In this document: positions 44,536 through 56,500 of the stretch, in pieces
Layout: every line of letters begins with the position of its first letter
Numbering within the stretch: the stretch's first letter is position 1
Assembly (NCBI GenBank): GCA_013115135.1
Contig: JABANP010000034.1
Coordinates: 62,001 to 126,000 of the forward strand
Direction: 5' to 3'
Length of the DNA: 64,000 bases
Origin: Perkinsus olseni
Lineage: Eukaryota > Perkinsozoa > Perkinsida > Perkinsidae
Position numbers and translations under genes: made by a program
Notes under the pieces: model-generated
Database searches by the model: none
What the model saw: the letters and a program-made list of their open reading frames with translations, nothing else
Told to the model about the DNA's origin: nothing

Positions 44536-44871
44536 TTACATGGGGACTTCTACCTTCTCGTCCTCGTCTGAGGAGATGTCATCTTCGCTATACTCCGATA
44601 ACTTAACGGGCTGATAGGTTGCCCTAAGCCAGCTCTTAGCACCCAGGATTCCCCAGTTTTCATCGACCGTTGCTGAACGAGGCCGCTGTTGAGTAGCACT
44701 GCGACCATCAGCAGAGGCCCCATCGTTGGTAGCAGTGGTGCCTGCTTTTCGTCTCATGTCCTGTGCCGCCACTGCTACCACTTTATAGAGGGCTGCGAAC
44801 CCAGGCCGAGAACCTGAGCGTACTGACCGCTGCAGGCTATCATCACTCGCGCTCACCACCAAGCTCATCAT
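44536..44871 (-). CDS. Small hypothetical protein (111 aa)
   Basis: ATG at 44871 (MMSLVVSASDDSLQRSVRSG), stop at 44536. The C-terminus is acidic (SEYSEDDISSDEDEKVEVPM). It lies just upstream of the EF-hand gene on the same strand, 37 bp from its start. It may be a short gene or an exon of a neighbour; no family is recognised, but composition and lack of stops favour coding. Confidence 0.45.
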   Translation of the reverse strand: MMSLVVSASDDSLQRSVRSGSRPGFAALYKVVAVAAQDMRRKAGTTATNDGASADGRSATQQRPRSATVDENWGILGAKSWLRATYQPVKLSEYSEDDISSDEDEKVEVPM

Positions 44872-44940
44872 TATCTATCAGCTTGGATCCATCCAACCGC
44901 AAAACTCCTAGTCTTGCTACGACATGCCGCATACCCAACA

Positions 44941-46385
44941 CTAACCTGTCTCGCTGACGATGGACCTAATGACCCACCCGCTGAGGGTCATGTGGTCGTG
45001 GAACGGCAGGCACGGTACCTCGTCCTCGACAAGTGCTACTTCCCTCCGACCTAATCTTCCGACATCGTCCACGTCTGAGAGCTCATAGTCCTGGAAGTTA
45101 GCCCAGTTCTGCCAAGTCCCGAGGGCCGAGACGCCTCCGCGGCACTTGAGCAGGGTGATGAACCTTTGAGCCCTGAAGGCCAGAGGAGAAGTGACAAGAG
45201 CGGCGGCGTCTTCGTATCCTCTGCCTACCTGACATGAACCCTCTGTATTGATCTTTCCAACAACGCTATGACTGATTTGGAGTGCGACACCGAAGACCCC
45301 TCCACCGACGGTGCTGAAGTACTATCCGCTACAGACCTCCGCCCCCATTGCTGGCAACGCTGGGATACATAGAGGTAGAACTCGATGAGCCGCATCATGG
45401 GCAAGTGATCAGGATGTAAGTCTGGAAGGTAAGATACGTTGGCTTCCGTCCTGATGGCCCTTACTAGTAACATTCTTCAGTCCATCGTGTACGAAGAAGA
45501 GAGTTGAAGGCGATCCAGGCTTGTCGCCCAACTCAATGTGAAAGTGCCACAGCGACCCCAAAGGCTCTTCCAACCAATCTATTATAGCTGATACCACAAC
45601 GACAGCATCGTCACGACCCAGGGATAGGTTAGTATCAACTGGTAGGTTGAGGAACTGCGCATGAGATGCAAAGTAGTGGTCTCTACAAGGCATGGCTGCT
45701 TACCTGTCGGGCGTACATCTTAGGTGTTGTCGTATCAGGGAGGCCCTTCAAGCCTGACATCCGGCAAAGCTTGCTGATATCGCTGATCCGGCCGAGCAAG
45801 ATGTGTTTCCGCTTGAGAGGGGAGAGGCCACTCCTTGGTGGTATATAGGATAAGTCGGCCCTCAAGTCCCGCCAGGGCGATCCTGAGAGGTATCAGGGTT
45901 AACGGTGGTAAACTGCGATGAACCGCTGGATGCAAATCGACCGAACTGTGAAGGCTGAGCTGCATCCTTACTTCCACGACTTGGGTGCCTCCCTTCTGGA
46001 GCCGTGGACGGGCGCGAATGGTGCGCAGAAGGCCACTTCCTCTCACTCAGGCCTCTTGGACGCCCCAGCCGCTTCCGCCGTGGCTTCCTGGTGACTAGCA
46101 CATCAATATTGTGAGTGGGAGAGTGACCTGAGAGGAGAGTAGCACAAGAAGGGGATGCAGAGCGCTGAATGTGATGGACTCACACTCGACGTGCCCAGGC
46201 AAGGGTATATGGTACACGCAGCCGTCGATGATGACCTCGAGTGAGAAGAACTCCGCAAGGGGCATTCGATACGGGGTAGCCTGCTGGGCCATCGCCTCTG
46301 ATGTCAGACAAACCACTAAGAGGGACACGAGGAGGGCCTGAACTGCGTGATAGACGACAATTACAGTTAGTGACCACAAGCACAC
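44941..46385 (-). CDS. Multi-exon protein with N-terminal hydrophobic signal, unrecognised
   Basis: The 5' exon reads QALLVSLLVVCLTSEAMAQQ (signal-peptide-like) and then EFFSLEVIIDGCVYHIPLPG, with an acceptor TTCAG just before ALLV; the start ATG is probably in an upstream exon (the frame begins with GTG at 46385). Further exons: PRRKRLGRPRGLSERKWPSA (basic), LRADLSYIPPRSGLSPLKRK with PKMYARQ, then FLNLPVDTNLSLGRDDAVVV with SLWHFHIELGDKPGS and LFFVHDGLK, then DHLPMMRLIEFYLYVSQRCQ, and a last exon AFRAQRFITLLKCRGGVSAL...GWVIRSIVSETG* ending at 44941. The ARQ/FLNL and VHVR junctions have good splice signals. Function unknown; secretory-pathway entry is inferred. Confidence 0.55.
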
Positions 46386-46389
46386 GATC

Positions 46390-46409
46390 TGATGATGATG
46401 ATGATGATG
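46390..46409. repeat. (GAT)n microsatellite
   Basis: About six TGA/GAT units in the spacer between the Sec7 gene 3' end and the neighbouring gene. Short GAT/ATC runs are scattered through introns and acidic coding regions of the window. Confidence 0.8.
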
Positions 46410-46525
46410 CTGAATTATCTGTACTACACCAACTGATCTATCCCAAAGCTCTCTATTGAGTTAACACGATTCATGAACATCATAGTAAGTATAACAAGAG
46501 TATATAGACAACAGTATCATCATCA

Positions 46526-49500
46526 TCACACTTCAGGAGGCTCTACTGGAGCTTGGTTCTCCTCGGACTCCTCGTTAGCCGAACCCTTGGGGGATACACC
46601 ATCAACTTGTGTAACACCGTTACTCTGAGTAGGCTCATTCTCTATTGGTGCGCCACCAGCATCAGTGCTCTGGGCATTCTCAGACTCCTTCTCCTGCTGT
46701 CCCCAGTTGAGGATGCTTTCCAACCCCTCGGCAGCCACAGGGAGTAGGGTCCTCACGATAGTGAGCAGCTGATGAGCAGTATCAGTGTCCCTCAGGTCAG
46801 GGTCTGTTGCAGTGACCATAAGGAGGTTACGGACGCCTTGCACAAGACCCTCATCGAGGTCGGCGCCGGGGCACTTGCAGACAGCCTCCACTAGAGATGG
46901 TATAGGATGGCCCCATAAACCCTGGGACTTGGAGAGATGATAGAGGACAACTCTTAGAGCGACCTTGCTGAGAGTAGCAGAATGATATTGCTGTAGTAAT
47001 GGTATGAAGATATCCGTGACCAGCTTAACCCAATACTGAGGAGGTATCTGGTTCTGCGGACCCTCCAGTAACAGAACCCGTAGTGTGTTCTCAGCCCGAC
47101 CAACCAAGGCCTCGTGCTTAGTACGCACGATAATAGTGGCGACAGAGGTCACAGTAGGGATCCACAACGGGAGCCACTCGTCGAGCTCACCATTGGCCTG
47201 TGATATCACAGCCGGTAGTAATGCTGACAGTACGTCCAGTGACTTGCCAGCTAGGGACTCGTCAAGTTGGCAGATAGAGAACGCACACAGCACACGTGTA
47301 AGGGATATGTAGAGGAGGGATGACGCCGGAGAGAGGCCCGAATCAGCAAGATGGGATACACATTGCATAGCGAAGTTGAAGGAGACCGCTGAAGTCGATG
47401 GGCACTCAGCTATCGCTTGCAGTAGGGCAAGGATCGCACTGAGAGTATCCTCGTCAGGTTGTCGTTGACGAACTAATAAAAGTAAACCACTGGCCGCCCG
47501 CTCTGCCACCCTGGCGAAGACCTCCTTTGGGAGAGAGGCCAGGCTGAGCAGTAGACTCCGCACTGACGGCAAACCATCGTCGGCTTCTATGAGCCTCACG
47601 CAAATCCTCATAGCATTCACCGCGACCCTCTCCAAAAAGGCAGGGTTCTCCAGAGCTTTATCTGGAAGTTCATGAGCATACTGGAGTAGAGAGAGGAGAT
47701 GGGGTGCAGCAACATCACGGCAGAGGTTAGGCTCCGCACTGGACACATAGACCGATGTAGTCACGGTAGTGAGGATCTCCAGATTCATGACAGGGTCCGC
47801 CACTTTACGCCACTGAGCCCAGGGTTGCCAAGAACCACCTGGAGGATCTTGCTCTGGTACCCATGAAGCTTCCTTGCACAAGACAGTGACCAAGGCCTTG
47901 AGGCTAGGTATACCCAGAAGCCTTATACGGTCAGCGGAGAAGCAGTCCGCTAGTCTAACAGGATCCATCACCAGCTGCTTCTTGAGGTGGGTCTCGACAT
48001 TATCCACACCCTCCGGTGTAGCACTGTGCGGTGCTGATAGAACAGCTTCCAGTGGCATGACTTGAGATACCGTTGATTCAGCCTTCCTGAGGGAGGCTGT
48101 TGGGGAGACAGCCTCGTCACCCTCGTCACCATCCTCACTATCCGAGTCACTAACACCACCGAAGTAGCTTGACAGTACAGCAAGGAAGCCGCTGTTGTTA
48201 GCAGCATCCTCACTCTGGGAGTGGCTACGTGTCGACTTCAACAAGGGGGCCATACCTGGAGGTTGGAAGGCTTCAGGGGCGATAGATACCAAAGGCTTGC
48301 CATGGGAGTCAACAAAGTCCTCCAACTCGGATAGACTATCCGGTAGCAAGCCTAGTGCCCAGAGGCCAGCGAGCCAGCTCATTATGGCCCTCCATCCGTT
48401 GTCCTGTAGAAGGAAGCCATACTCTCGAAGCCACATGCCTAGAGTCTGCGCTGCTAACTGGAATCTGACCGTCAACGGCGGCGAGAAGAACTCACTAAGA
48501 CGGCATACAATCTTATTGAAGGCATCAGCATGGCGAAGTAGGGCAGCTGCACGGGCCAGATCTATCCACCCAGCTAAGGAGACTTGGAAGGCATCAGCCG
48601 TAGCGAAGGACCTCGATAAGCTATCCAGGATATCACCATCATTCCATACCACCTTAAACATGGCCTTATCGTGTGCCAGAGACCAGCTACCACCAGTTGC
48701 CAATGAGAACTCCCCAACCTCGTAGGACTTCCTCATCAGGTTATCCCACTCTCTCTGGTCCACTATCCTCTCCGCTCCTGGGGCCGAGTCGAAGAGGCGT
48801 ATCTCCTCGTCATGGATGGAGTTGTAGATATCGGTAAGGAAGTCTGAGTCGAGGTCCCTACCAGCATCGATACCTCTGTTGTTGCGCTTGAACTCCTCCA
48901 ATGACATCTTGTTCTTCACCATTGGATTGTGCAGATCGGTATTCAGCATGATCAACGAGTAGCTCAGTATGAATACCGTATCAGAAGAGTGCATCACAAC
49001 AGGGTCAGTCGGGTTGCCATCAGCATCAACCTCGCACTCCCTGTACACCAGTCTGGCATCAGGACCCTCTTCGGATGGTGCCTTCTGCTGGGCCCCAAAG
49101 TAGGCCAGAGAGAATGATTCAACAATTCTCTCGATCTCTTGAGCCTCACCAGGCAGTCGGAAGGTAGCCAACATGAGCCTAAGGGCCTCTACTACCGGCA
49201 TACCAGCGAACTTGAAAGAGCTCATGAACTCCTTCCTGATCTCACCATTGAAGTCCTGTCTCTTGGCCAGGAACTCTCCCAGTACCTTCATATCGAGGCC
49301 TGGGGTATGCCGACAGAAATGTGCAAAGGCCTTGGCAGTGATAGGGTCAGGAAGGAGGCCCAAAGACTGCAGCGTCGGTACACACTTGTTGGGACTTGAG
49401 TTGAATGCCTGAGCGGCCAGGGCCAACCTTCGCTTCTGCTCCTTCCTGAGCTCAAGCTTCGCCCCTTGCTGTGCTGTATCATCCACGTCCATAGGCTGTG

Positions 49501-51187
49501 TATCCGTACGCGTTAGGGCTGGTAGATTCCCTTGGGTAGACAGCTCCTTCGAAGCCTGCTCAGTACGGACAGCAATGCCCCTGACTATCGCCAATAGACC
49601 ATTCAAGGCCATATTCGCCAAGTTCTTCTTCCGCTCATTCTGCACAGCCGGCGAGGCCTCCCCAGCCCCCCTCTCCTCAGCAACCGGCTCGGTATCATTA
49701 GCAACACTCATGAGCAGCTTGACTAACCTCTCGAATAGATTAGTACAATGGACATCACAGTCGTAGTTCTCATACAGCTCTACCATCAGCTCCGGTTCTC
49801 GACAGAACTCCAAGAGGGACTCCAATGCTAGCTCTCTCTGGTCCATCGACATATTCCCTGATGCTGGTACCATCTTTAGGTGGATACTGGTAAAGAAGAT
49901 CTCCAACTGTACCTTGAGGTGCCGCTTGAAATGCTGGAATAAGTTGAATACCGCCCTTAATGTAGCCGATAACACCCGAAGGCTCTCATTAGCAGTAGAG
50001 TTCATGAGAAGAGCCTTGCAGATATCATTCTGTATAACAGATATGAGTGCTTCATGGTTGCACATATCAGCCCCACCGGTCTCCAGCGCTACATTGAGCA
50101 GGCTCAGTCCAAGGGACCTAGTCTCCTCCATGGCCTTTGCTGCTTCGGCAGAGTCTGATGCCTTGAAGGGTCCTCCTAGTGATAGTCTGCCACCCTCTTC
50201 AAAAAGATCTCTCATCTCAGCCTCAGGGTCACTACCGCCGTAAGGCTCAGGACTAGGGGCCCTAGCATGACGATACTGCTGTGGTGGGGTCCCTCTCTGT
50301 GGTGTCCTCGATCGGACTGATGATGATGACGAGGTGTTGCCCTGCTGGGTGGTGACCGAATTCCTCTGCCCCTCTGGGCCCTCCGAGCCTGGGAAACCAG
50401 CTGTCATAAGGAAGGCCATATACCGCAGCAGACAGTATCTAGCTGATACAGAGTAGCCATTCCCACCAGTAGGAGGGGTACACCCACCACCACGCTGATT
50501 AAAGACGGTCAATACTATAAGTGTAAGCTGCTGTTCAGCACTACTCCTGAGCAGATGTGATAGCCCCATAGGCTGCTTGGCTACTTGATGTATTTTCCTT
50601 ACCATCTGCCATACACAAGCATCAGTGAGTTGGGCCCCTGTGGGACATCTCAGGGCATCGACGAGCACCGTTATCATCTTCAATAAAACGACTTCATCAT
50701 CCGGTGTACCCTCGGCACCAAACCGGCAGTTGATAACCCCAGCCACCAGAGTATTGATAGCCTTAGGGCCCATCTTATCAGTCGGTATCAAACCAAATGA
50801 TACGAACTTATTAACACTATCCAGAGCCACAGCAGTGAGAGGACCACTGGCGTCCTCGCTTTGGATAACATTCAAAAACGGTGCCAAGTAGCGAACAGTG
50901 TCGAACTCATTGAAGTCGTCAAGATAGGTAAGCTCGTCGAATAGGGCTTGAAATTGCTTTATGGCACCCTCACGGAATATGGCCGACCGATGTGACCAAG
51001 ACCTCTCACTCTTCTCCAGTTTCAATACAGTAAGTATATTATGTATCTCATTCTTCACACACTTAGCAGGATACTTCGCCCCAACCCACACCGGGACTGA
51101 TCCAATACCTGGCTGCTGTTGCTGGCCCACACTACCCCCCTCAGGCCCGCTCTCAGCAGAGGAAGAAGAGCCCTCACTAGCAGCCAT
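46526..51187 (-). CDS. GBF1/GNOM/Gea-type ARF guanine-nucleotide exchange factor (Sec7 domain), 1553 aa
   Basis: One uninterrupted frame from ATG 51187. Residues about 40-240 match the DCB domain (CVKNEIHNILTVLK; ALDSVNKFVSFGLI; NCRFGAEGTPDDEVVLLKMI), about 360-560 the HUS domain (GLSLLNVALETGG, CNHEALISVIQNDICKALL, LESLLEFCREPELMVELYEN), and about 585-780 the Sec7 domain (FNSSPNKCVPTLQSLGLL, then FRLPGEAQEIERIVESFS with the catalytic Glu of F-R-L-P-G-E, then DTVFILSYSLIMLNTDLHNP). HDS-type helical repeats fill the C-terminal half, with an acidic low-complexity insert (SDSEDGDEGDE) near 1010 and a disordered end. The DCB wording is that of the GBF1/GNOM/Gea class, not BIG/Sec7p. It loads ARF1-type GTPases with GTP at the ER-Golgi/cis-Golgi for COPI coat assembly. 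Lack of introns in 4.66 kb is unusual here. Confidence 0.95.
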   Translation of the reverse strand: MAASEGSSSSAESGPEGGSVGQQQQPGIGSVPVWVGAKYPAKCVKNEIHNILTVLKLEKSERSWSHRSAIFREGAIKQFQALFDELTYLDDFNEFDTVRYLAPFLNVIQSEDASGPLTAVALDSVNKFVSFGLIPTDKMGPKAINTLVAGVINCRFGAEGTPDDEVVLLKMITVLVDALRCPTGAQLTDACVWQMVRKIHQVAKQPMGLSHLLRSSAEQQLTLIVLTVFNQRGGGCTPPTGGNGYSVSARYCLLRYMAFLMTAGFPGSEGPEGQRNSVTTQQGNTSSSSSVRSRTPQRGTPPQQYRHARAPSPEPYGGSDPEAEMRDLFEEGGRLSLGGPFKASDSAEAAKAMEETRSLGLSLLNVALETGGADMCNHEALISVIQNDICKALLMNSTANESLRVLSATLRAVFNLFQHFKRHLKVQLEIFFTSIHLKMVPASGNMSMDQRELALESLLEFCREPELMVELYENYDCDVHCTNLFERLVKLLMSVANDTEPVAEERGAGEASPAVQNERKKNLANMALNGLLAIVRGIAVRTEQASKELSTQGNLPALTRTDTQPMDVDDTAQQGAKLELRKEQKRRLALAAQAFNSSPNKCVPTLQSLGLLPDPITAKAFAHFCRHTPGLDMKVLGEFLAKRQDFNGEIRKEFMSSFKFAGMPVVEALRLMLATFRLPGEAQEIERIVESFSLAYFGAQQKAPSEEGPDARLVYRECEVDADGNPTDPVVMHSSDTVFILSYSLIMLNTDLHNPMVKNKMSLEEFKRNNRGIDAGRDLDSDFLTDIYNSIHDEEIRLFDSAPGAERIVDQREWDNLMRKSYEVGEFSLATGGSWSLAHDKAMFKVVWNDGDILDSLSRSFATADAFQVSLAGWIDLARAAALLRHADAFNKIVCRLSEFFSPPLTVRFQLAAQTLGMWLREYGFLLQDNGWRAIMSWLAGLWALGLLPDSLSELEDFVDSHGKPLVSIAPEAFQPPGMAPLLKSTRSHSQSEDAANNSGFLAVLSSYFGGVSDSDSEDGDEGDEAVSPTASLRKAESTVSQVMPLEAVLSAPHSATPEGVDNVETHLKKQLVMDPVRLADCFSADRIRLLGIPSLKALVTVLCKEASWVPEQDPPGGSWQPWAQWRKVADPVMNLEILTTVTTSVYVSSAEPNLCRDVAAPHLLSLLQYAHELPDKALENPAFLERVAVNAMRICVRLIEADDGLPSVRSLLLSLASLPKEVFARVAERAASGLLLLVRQRQPDEDTLSAILALLQAIAECPSTSAVSFNFAMQCVSHLADSGLSPASSLLYISLTRVLCAFSICQLDESLAGKSLDVLSALLPAVISQANGELDEWLPLWIPTVTSVATIIVRTKHEALVGRAENTLRVLLLEGPQNQIPPQYWVKLVTDIFIPLLQQYHSATLSKVALRVVLYHLSKSQGLWGHPIPSLVEAVCKCPGADLDEGLVQGVRNLLMVTATDPDLRDTDTAHQLLTIVRTLLPVAAEGLESILNWGQQEKESENAQSTDAGGAPIENEPTQSNGVTQVDGVSPKGSANEESEENQAPVEPPEV

Positions 51188-51469
51188 AGTGAAGGGAAAA
51201 AACTGCAGTTGTTAAAGAAAAGTGAGGCAAAAGCGTTAGCAAGTCCCATGCTGAACACAAGGCAATGGTTGTAGTAAAATTATCGTCTTTCATGTAGTAT
51301 TAACGAAGGATGATAGAAGTTGACATCGCAAGAAGGAGATCACTATGAGCAGTGAAATCTCCGAAATGAAGTGAGTTGATGATGATGTAAGGTAGTGGTA
51401 GGTAAGTGGTAGCATAAGCAGTTAACAATACTAGTTCACTTTAATACACATGCATTAATTGCGTTATGG

Positions 51470-53276
51470 TCACGACGCCTCACGAAGAGTCCTCCCAACG
51501 ACTCCCATGAGTTGGTCCCAATTCCGAGCAGTTGCCGAGACAAGTTTACTTCGCCTTCTGAGTTGACCACTCGTAGGCTGCATAGAATCCATGTCCAATG
51601 AGCCCTGTCTACCATTACTACCCCCAATATGATGAGCTTTGGAGCCAGCCACTCCTTCCCACGATGAAGATAATCCAACAACTCTTCTGCATTGCCTTCG
51701 CTCACCACAATCTGATAAAGGAAGGATGCCTTGGCTGGGACGCTAGCTTGGCTGATGATCTCACTATCTGCTTCTGTACATGACCATAGCTTGGTGGCCT
51801 TTCCTTATATCTTTTATCGAAGGCTCGGATACATTTCTCTGATGACTTGTAGGCCTTCACCCTCACCTACCGCCGCTCACCACTACACGTGGCCATATGG
51901 TGCTGATGACACAGCCCACCTTGAACCTCTCCGATAGACCATCCTTCTTCGCCTTTGCATCACTCTTGAATGCCACCTCATCGATCCATATAACTGTCCA
52001 TGCAGTAGGACCTGTGAACCTGGACTGTACCGTTTGGGGCGAAGAGGATACACATACGATGATGATCATCTTGCCGAGTGTTGGGGGAGTTTCCAAACAC
52101 CACCGAGCTCGGGGATGCAGACATCCTGGAGGGACTGTAGGGTAGTATACCAGCACTTCTAACCCCGTCACCATTCCATGAGGGGCTGCACGATGACGCT
52201 TCATCCTGATATCGATGATAAAGATAACGTCACTGCGCTATTGCGTCGTCACCAGCATAGTCCCTCCGCCATGATGAGCCTCCCGTTGGAAGAGGCGCCT
52301 CCGGGGTGGATAGAATCTGACACGTTGTGAAGGCGGCTCCTCAAGTATGCATCAGTAAGTGACATTACGAATGGCGTCCTCGGTACTGATCATTGTCACG
52401 ATCATCCCACTTAACAGACGCTGGAGAGTACATCGACTCCACCCGCCAATCCATGATGGCTGGTGGACCGATCGGCGAACTCGTGGTAGTATTGAAGAGC
52501 GTTGGTGACGTTGCCACACATGGTGGTAATGGTGAGGATATAGGGCCTGGTGAGACATCCCGTAGCTCTGGAGGTGGAGGCTGCTGTCTCTTAGACGACT
52601 GCTTCGACGTGAAAGATGAAGCTGGAGGTACGATATATTGCACCGGAGGAGTGGAGTCGATTTGGACACTGAGTCGAGCAGAAAAGGTAGGAGCAGCCGC
52701 GTTATGATACTACTACCGTTTGGGTGGAGTCCACCGGGATGCAGTAGTGAAGGGCGACCAATCACCCATACCAGCAGCCCCAAGGACAACTGTCGGTGCT
52801 GTTGCGGCACTCTGGGGGGACGGCATCACTGAGAATACGATGTAGCGTCGTAGTAGATATCCATAGTGAGGGTATGCTACCAAGGGAGGCTGTTGATTCA
52901 CCTGGGACTTCATCAGCCCACTTGAAAGGAGACTGGAACAACAGCATCGTGCTATGATCGACCACCATCTACTACTACTACCTGAACTATCTTCTGGGGT
53001 GATGTAGGCGGGCCCACGGTCAAGGGCATCTCAGGAGATGGTAGTGACGGCCTTGATAGTCTTGTAGTCCGGAATACAGCAGCGGGTGCTGTTGAATGAT
53101 GGATGAACATAGGTCTGGGCCCTCGGAAGTCTACAAAGGTGTTGTGAACCTGCAGAGGGCTGTTGATGACCAGACCGAGAACTGAGTGCTACCTCGTATC
53201 CACTAAGGATCTTATCGGGGTCACGTGGTAGTAGAGGATCTGGGGTTTGAAGTTGGAAGAATCCACTCTGCCGCAT
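51470..53276 (-). CDS. Multi-exon Pro/Ser-rich, mostly disordered protein
   Basis: ATG at 53276 (MRQSGFFQLQTPDPLLPRDP). In-frame joins: PQKIVQ to SPFKWADEVP (46-nt intron), VP to VMPSPQSAATAPTVVLGAAG, PPKR to VQIDSTPPVQYIVPPASSFT, then SKRQQPPPPELRDVSPGPIS and MDWRVESMYSPASVKWDDRD. Later exons give ASPSSVVFGNSPNTRQDDHH with ILFAPNGTVQVHRSYCMDS, a basic KCIRAFDKRYKERPPSYGHV, and the end SLDMDSMQPTSGQLRRRSKL...GRTLREAS* at 51470. The Pro-rich stretches could bind SH3/WW/EVH1-type domains (inference). No family is recognised. Gene direction and most exons are well supported by composition; the junctions around 51900-52350 are weak. Confidence 0.5.
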
Positions 53277-53559
53277 TTACAATAATACTTCAATAGCATC
53301 AATCGTCAATCACTCAAGCCACGGCGTCAGTGCTTATGGAGGCTGCTGCTGCTCACAAGCCAGGCCTATACTTCATTCAGTCTTATCACCAGGATTCCTA
53401 CCACATCCCAGATTCCGCCGCAACGCATATCGCACAAGGATACGTCGCGACAAGGCCACTGTCGCGCGCCTCGAAATACCGCGCGCGCCCCAGATCTTGC
53501 GCTCATCATCATCCCATGGATGGTGAAGGGCTGGTGTAGAGGAAGTGGCGTACACACTA
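53277..53559. promoter_or_regulatory. Divergent promoter region
   Basis: 283 bp between divergent starts at 53276 (-) and 53560 (+). It holds a GC-rich core (TCGCGCGCCTCGAAATACCGCGCGCGCCCC, within about 53460-53495) that forms an imperfect CGCGCG inverted pattern. A plus frame from 53330 (MLMEAAAAHKPG...) is open but unsupported. Confidence 0.35.
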
Positions 53560-56500
53560 ATGGCGGGTTTTGTTTCCAAGTATACCATAATGCGACGTGC
53601 GAGATCACGTTCGATGACCCCTACCAGCAGCAGTAGAGCTAATAGTAGCAGCAGACCGTCTATTGTTACACCGTCTAATGGTAGTATACTAAGATGGGCG
53701 TCATTGACGGTAATAAGGGCGGTGATGGTGGACATCCTGGAAGGAGAATATCAGGCAAGCGAACAAGAGCAGCTAGCAAGGATACTCGATAATCATGGTA
53801 TACAATTCCGCAAGATCATGGCAAGAGGAGGGCACGTGAGAAGGATGACAGAGTGATGGACTACAGCCTTATACGATAGGTTCACAACGTAGCCTACTTG
53901 AGGATACTATGTGATGATCATGAACGCCCATCATCCACCGGGGTGTCCGGGAGGCCGCCTTTGTTCAGCAAAGGGGAGGACAGTAGTGCTGCACGGAGGC
54001 AGGCAGCAAGGCCACTAAAGTGTGATGAAGGTGATGCAACGCTCAACTCGATGCTTCGAGGGGTGTCTAGTAGGGATGTCCACCCTCACCGTCAGTGGTA
54101 CCGTCTCCGAGTGTCCAGAGCAACAACAGCACTCGGTGGTATCAGAGAAGGATGGTGATTGGCAGGAAGCCCTGTCCCAGTTGAGATCTGTCTACATGCC
54201 GGTATACAACCTACACTGGTTGGTTTCGACAGGGTCGTGTAGGTGTTCGAGGCCCTAGGGGACACTGGCCATGATCGGCGGCATCCCCCGGCTGTATTCA
54301 ATACCGATACTGGTGAAGTGCATCACTGTTGTTGATTGATCGTACTCGAATGATTGTCCAGACACCGGTGACAGTGGTGGGAAACTTCAGAGGACGATGG
54401 AAGCTTTTTATGCTGACAGAAGTGTCAAAGACGCTACTGTTCATGCAGCCAAGGCACTACAGTCAACAGGACAGCAACAAACATCGGTTGCTTCAATATT
54501 TGTATATTGACAATATCGACAGTAGTGCATCGTGCTAGTACAGCATGACAGGTCCATTGGCTCACTGGTCGTCTAGGGTTGCGCCGTCTCACTGACCAGG
54601 GCATGATGGAGACACTCCTTCTGGTTCATCGATCCCGAGAGGCTGATATGATGGTGATCTCAAGAGTGCGTTACTTTATCGTTACATTTCAACTCAGGCC
54701 GATATCTTTGCTCGGCTTTTGGAAGGATCTTACGATGCTACTGATCTTCTCTTCTTCCTCTACGTGCGGTCTATCGTCAGTACTAATGTGCAGGTAGGGA
54801 CTAGTAGGAGACAACGGTATTTCACGCACTATAGCAGTTAGGTTGATAAGTCACCTAAGGCTGCCCATCGTCATCATCATCATCAGCCTATCATAGTACA
54901 GTTGCCACTCAATGACATCAAGGCTTTGGCTAAGAAGTGAGTTATCCTCAACAACAGCATCCTCTGCTCCTCGGCTCATGGGTCCTTAGGGTGTTTGGTC
55001 GGGACCAGAAGACCATATATGACACATTCCTACATGTATGACGGTTATGTCGTTATTGGAGGCAGGATGGTAGCAGTCCCCTTAGGTACTTACAGATGAG
55101 ATCACGAAGGCTGGTGGCGGGGATGGGGTGACTGTCGGGCAGCAGCATCATCACACGGAGGACCATGAGCAACAGCCTCTAGTTGAAGTTGGATATTTTA
55201 TGTGACAGCTCCAGCTGTACAATGCTGCCCACAATCATCGTCAAGGTACATTGCCCTCTGGGTCTATCATCATCAGCGCCCTGAAGTCATGATGGCAACT
55301 GGACACCCTCCACAGGGTGCGGTCGAACATGGTGTGAAGGCTCCCACTGACGCTACTACTCGGGACCTGTTGCATGGCAGTCAAGAATCAGAGCTGACCA
55401 ACACGACATACAAAGCAGTAGGTGGGGTTATACACGATTGGACAATGGATTGGTATTCAGGACAATGCAGCAGCAGCACCAGTACTGTACGACGACAATT
55501 GTATATCCCCAAGTGTTGTTGAACAGACATCGATGATATCTGATTGCTTACAGTCAATTCAGCAGTACCGTAAGGCCCGGCAAGAGCTAGAGACAAAGGC
55601 AGCAGCAGCAAGCCAGTGGGGTAGGGAGGAACAGCCGCAGGAGTCCTCTACATCTCTCTGGCGGTCCCCTACTCGGCCAGGTTCGATCGTTACTCGGGCT
55701 TCACCGTCAAGCACGGAAGGCTACATGCAATCAACGTCGAGTGGCCCCAGCCAGATCGTAGGTCCGTTGTTTGTGCATAGTCACTGCTGTTGCTGTTGCT
55801 GTAGGCACCGGAGTTATCGGAAGAAGGGCCGTCAGTCGGCCACCATAGGCCTGTTGAGCTACCTTGGGTTGTGGTCGACATGATTCACGCCTGTCAACGC
55901 TCGATGATAGACTCAGTTCAAGAGGTAGTAACCGTGGTAGAGGAGCATCGTCTAAGAACCTGAGGTCCTGCTACCAGGCACGGCAATCCTCCCGTCACCC
56001 TCTACGCATACCACACCGTGACTTTGATGCCGCCTTGGAACCCTGTGTCCAGACGGTACTACGTGAAGAGTGTACACGACTTGTTGGCAGAGTAGAGCCC
56101 ATCATTGATGATGTAATGGTGGATGATGCTACTGTGGCCCGGTGTAGGATGACTGCTAGATATACCTACCACCTGCCTCTGGGCCTCTTGTAGCTGATGC
56201 CCTCACTGCAGTGGCAACTCGTATAACAACTACTGCTGATGAGTTGGTACAGGTAGTAGCAGCTGGTCTCACCCCCCCCCTCCTTGGGTTACAAACCCCC
56301 CTATTAGATTATCATGGATGGTAGCGTCGACGACTGGGGTACCTCTCTCGGCAGTCTACTACTATCTCAGAGTAAACGACACCAACAGCAGCAGGCGATA
56401 GATAGAGAACGACTATTGAACGCTGATATACCTGTTTACCAAAGACTTGTGGGCTCCTCCCTCCCCCCGCTAGCAACAGTTATGCGCAGCTGATAGGTAC

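Noticed and set aside
46526..51187. BIG/Sec7p-type assignment for the ARF-GEF
   Set aside because: The DCB/HUS wording (ALDSVNKFVSFGLI, NCRF..DDEVVLLK) is that of the GBF1/GNOM class.
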